NCBI GenBank assembly: GCA_002205965.3 | Contig: NADL03000153.1 | Coordinates: forward strand, 1 to 64,000 | Origin: Kappaphycus alvarezii | Lineage: Eukaryota > Rhodophyta > Florideophyceae > Gigartinales > Solieriaceae | Length of the DNA: 64,000 nucleotides | Reading direction: 5' to 3' | In this document: in pieces, positions 62,346 to 64,000 of the stretch | Layout: each line of letters begins with the position of its first letter | Numbering within the stretch: the first letter of the stretch is position 1 | Program-made: the position numbers and the translations under genes | The notes under the pieces: model-generated | Database searches by the model: none | The model's input: only the letters and a program-made list of their open reading frames with translations | What the model was told of the DNA's origin: nothing

Positions 62346-64000
62346 TTGGGTCTCGGAAAGGTTGAGCTGGAACCCGAATTGACCTCCTTCAAGTTGGATG
62401 AAACGGATGGCGGCGGCGGCTTAGGGAATAAGGAAGGAAATTTTCACCACCATCTGCATACCAAGTATTCAAGGCTGGTGAGAACTTCTCCTGTAACGAG
62501 AGCAGCCGAGGATGGGGATCCGGGGCAAACAGCAAGGGACCGAGGAAAGCACCTTGCTGAGTGCCCTTTGAACTACGGGCATAGTAGGGTCCGAAAGCAA
62601 GCTCTGTCGGAGCACCGTAAAAGGAGTGCACCCACCGCTACAGGCCTGGGAGATGCGTTTGTACGGCTTCCAGAATACACTGACGAGAAATGAAATCGAA
62701 AGCGTTGTGAGGGTCAAGCAGCACCAACACCTGGTCTTGGAACTTGCGACTCTGGGAAAGACGACGCGCGGATTGAATTATTGCATCGGTGTCGTTCCTG
62801 ACACCTACCCCGACCTGATGGGGCAGGAGTTCGGAGCGGAGGGCGGGGTGGCTTTGTGTGTCGCGAGGCTAGAAACTAGGCGTCGGAAGAGAAACCCAAC
62901 AGCCATAGGACGGATTCGCCCGTTTGGCTGCGCCAGCCCAGTAACATGGCCTCCGCATGATTACGGGCGACACGCGGCCGGTAGATCGCCGTTCAACAGA
63001 GGATGAGGAAGTCTACCGGGGCATGAAGGCAATTCTGCCGGGCGCGACCCCTGTCAGGCTGTCGGGCGGGAGTAGTATTCGCAGGAACACTGGGGACAGA
63101 CCATCGGCCCCAGTAGCGGTTGACGGCTCCAGGCTATGACTGGCACGGTGGACATCCGAGACCGAGAAGTTGAGCGCAGGAGGCAAACGGGGAGGGAGCA
63201 TAGGAGTGATTGGAACGGAAGGCGGGGGATGGAGAAAGCCAAGGATTGAAAGGTAGCTTCGCTGAGGGAAAGTGGGGGATCAACTTGGAGAAGGGCTGCG
63301 GGGCCCGGGAAGGGCTACCCCGGGAGGAAACGGCGGCATCTGCGAAGGGCCGTGTCAGGGCGGGCGGGCGGGAGAGAAAAGAATCGAAGAGGGGAGGGCA
63401 GAGGTGAACAAGGAGGTAGCCTCGTCGAAGAGGTCATCATAGAGGTAGCTGGATGCCATGCGGATGCGGTCAACAAAGCGGAGGCGGCTGTGTCGGAAAA
63501 CTTGGAAAACCAGCTTCGGGATGGCAAGACGTTCCAGGGGGCTCAATTCCTGTGCTCAGGCGAGGGAGCGGATATAACGCGGTACAAGGCTGCAAAGTAT
63601 AAGTCGTAAGCCTCGGTCCGGGCTGGACAAGGAATGAAGGTGAGAACAAGGAAGGAAGCGGAGAGGAGGGAACGGAAGGTGAGGGGTGACAGATGTGGAT
63701 CCGGTAATTGGAATATGCTTGGCTTGTCGGGAGTAGATTGGGAGCTGGACGAACCTGAAACTTGATTCACGGCAGGGAGATTCATGCGTCCAGATCCATG
63801 TCGGCATCAGAGGCGGGAATGTGTTCAAGGGGGCTATATGGGTTGATGCCGGATGGGGAAAAGGTTTAGGTGTTTTACTCTTGGAAGATTTATCCGATCT
63901 ATCCCATGGTTTTCCAGACAACCACATGCCGGATGGTGTAGCAGGGAGCGGAGCGGTGGGAGGTTGGGCATTGGAGAGCCGACCGTAATCCAGCCCTCCG
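62346..64000 (-). pseudogene. Family B 5' half, second right-arm copy (partial)
   Basis: Minus-strand RT motifs at 62389-62760 (GTQQGAFLGPLLFA, WYADGG) and pre-RT debris at 63013-63546. The 70-bp box insertion sits at 63857-63926. The rest lies beyond the window. Confidence 0.8.
63857..63926 (-). mobile_element. 70-bp box insertion, second right-arm copy
   Basis: Same insertion and flanking TGCCGGATGG repeats as at 48237-48306, inherited by duplication. Confidence 0.88.

Larger units (their letters stand above)
59930..64000 (-). repeat. Right arm, second copy (runs past the window end)
   Basis: Direct repeat of 44313 to about 48378. It includes the AT-rich repeat (59985-60560, minus) and the CCCTAATCAG-type box (60699-60750, minus), in which the tandem duplication has lost three bases. 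Confidence 0.9.

Noticed and set aside
1-64000. CRISPR arrays, bacterial operons, integrons or prophage
   Set aside because: No evenly spaced direct repeats with unique spacers and no bacterial gene organisation. The only short tandem array is the 22-bp unit in the Gypsy LTR.

Overview
This is a eukaryotic nuclear window built almost entirely from retrotransposons and their debris. The evidence is reverse transcriptase (RT) genes of several non-LTR families that carry a C-terminal CCHC plus restriction-like endonuclease, a Ty3/Gypsy LTR element, solo LTRs with target-site duplications (TSDs), a Copia RNase H relic, and many 5'-truncated fragments. No rRNA, tRNA, CRISPR array or bacterial-style operon is visible. 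The host lineage cannot be fixed from the sequence. A repeat-rich alga or other protist would fit, but that is a guess.

Layout. 1-5.4 kb holds an LTR relic, endonuclease debris, short 3'-end insertions and one possible host gene with an internal stop (4492-5421, minus). 5.7-11.5 kb holds two facing copies of non-LTR family A (RT motif YHDDG). 12.8 kb is a Copia scrap. 14.6-23.3 kb is an AT-rich block without recognisable transposons and with an ancient direct duplication of about 4.56 kb period. 23.4-33.7 kb is a nest of family A and family B insertions, including a 2.8 kb family A copy (24826-27657) with an 8-bp TSD and a 504-codon open frame. 33.8-64 kb is a large rearranged amplicon.

Amplicon. 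A left arm (33787-39088) and an inverted right arm (44313-49537) flank a 5.2 kb spacer (39089-44312). Spacer plus right arm then recur as a direct repeat from about 50417 to past the window end. After that duplication each spacer copy took its own LTR insertion, at points only about 41 bp apart: a 1526-bp solo LTR at 39462-40987 and a 5.8 kb Gypsy element at 50753-56565 (TSD GTTAC).

The most interesting signal is a conserved 3'-terminal box, roughly ATCTTCCANGNNTAAAA followed by CACCCAAA and then TTTCCCC. It ends both family A and family B members and is also dispersed as stand-alone fragments as short as 69 bp. Several of these have clean TSDs of 6-12 bp, and two have an empty paralogous site in this same window. 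The short pieces therefore behave as integrated products of target-primed reverse transcription, probably supplied in trans by the RT families around them. Nearly all reading frames here are broken. The longest intact ones are Gypsy pol (902 codons) and the family A RT-endonuclease frames (504 and 509 codons).
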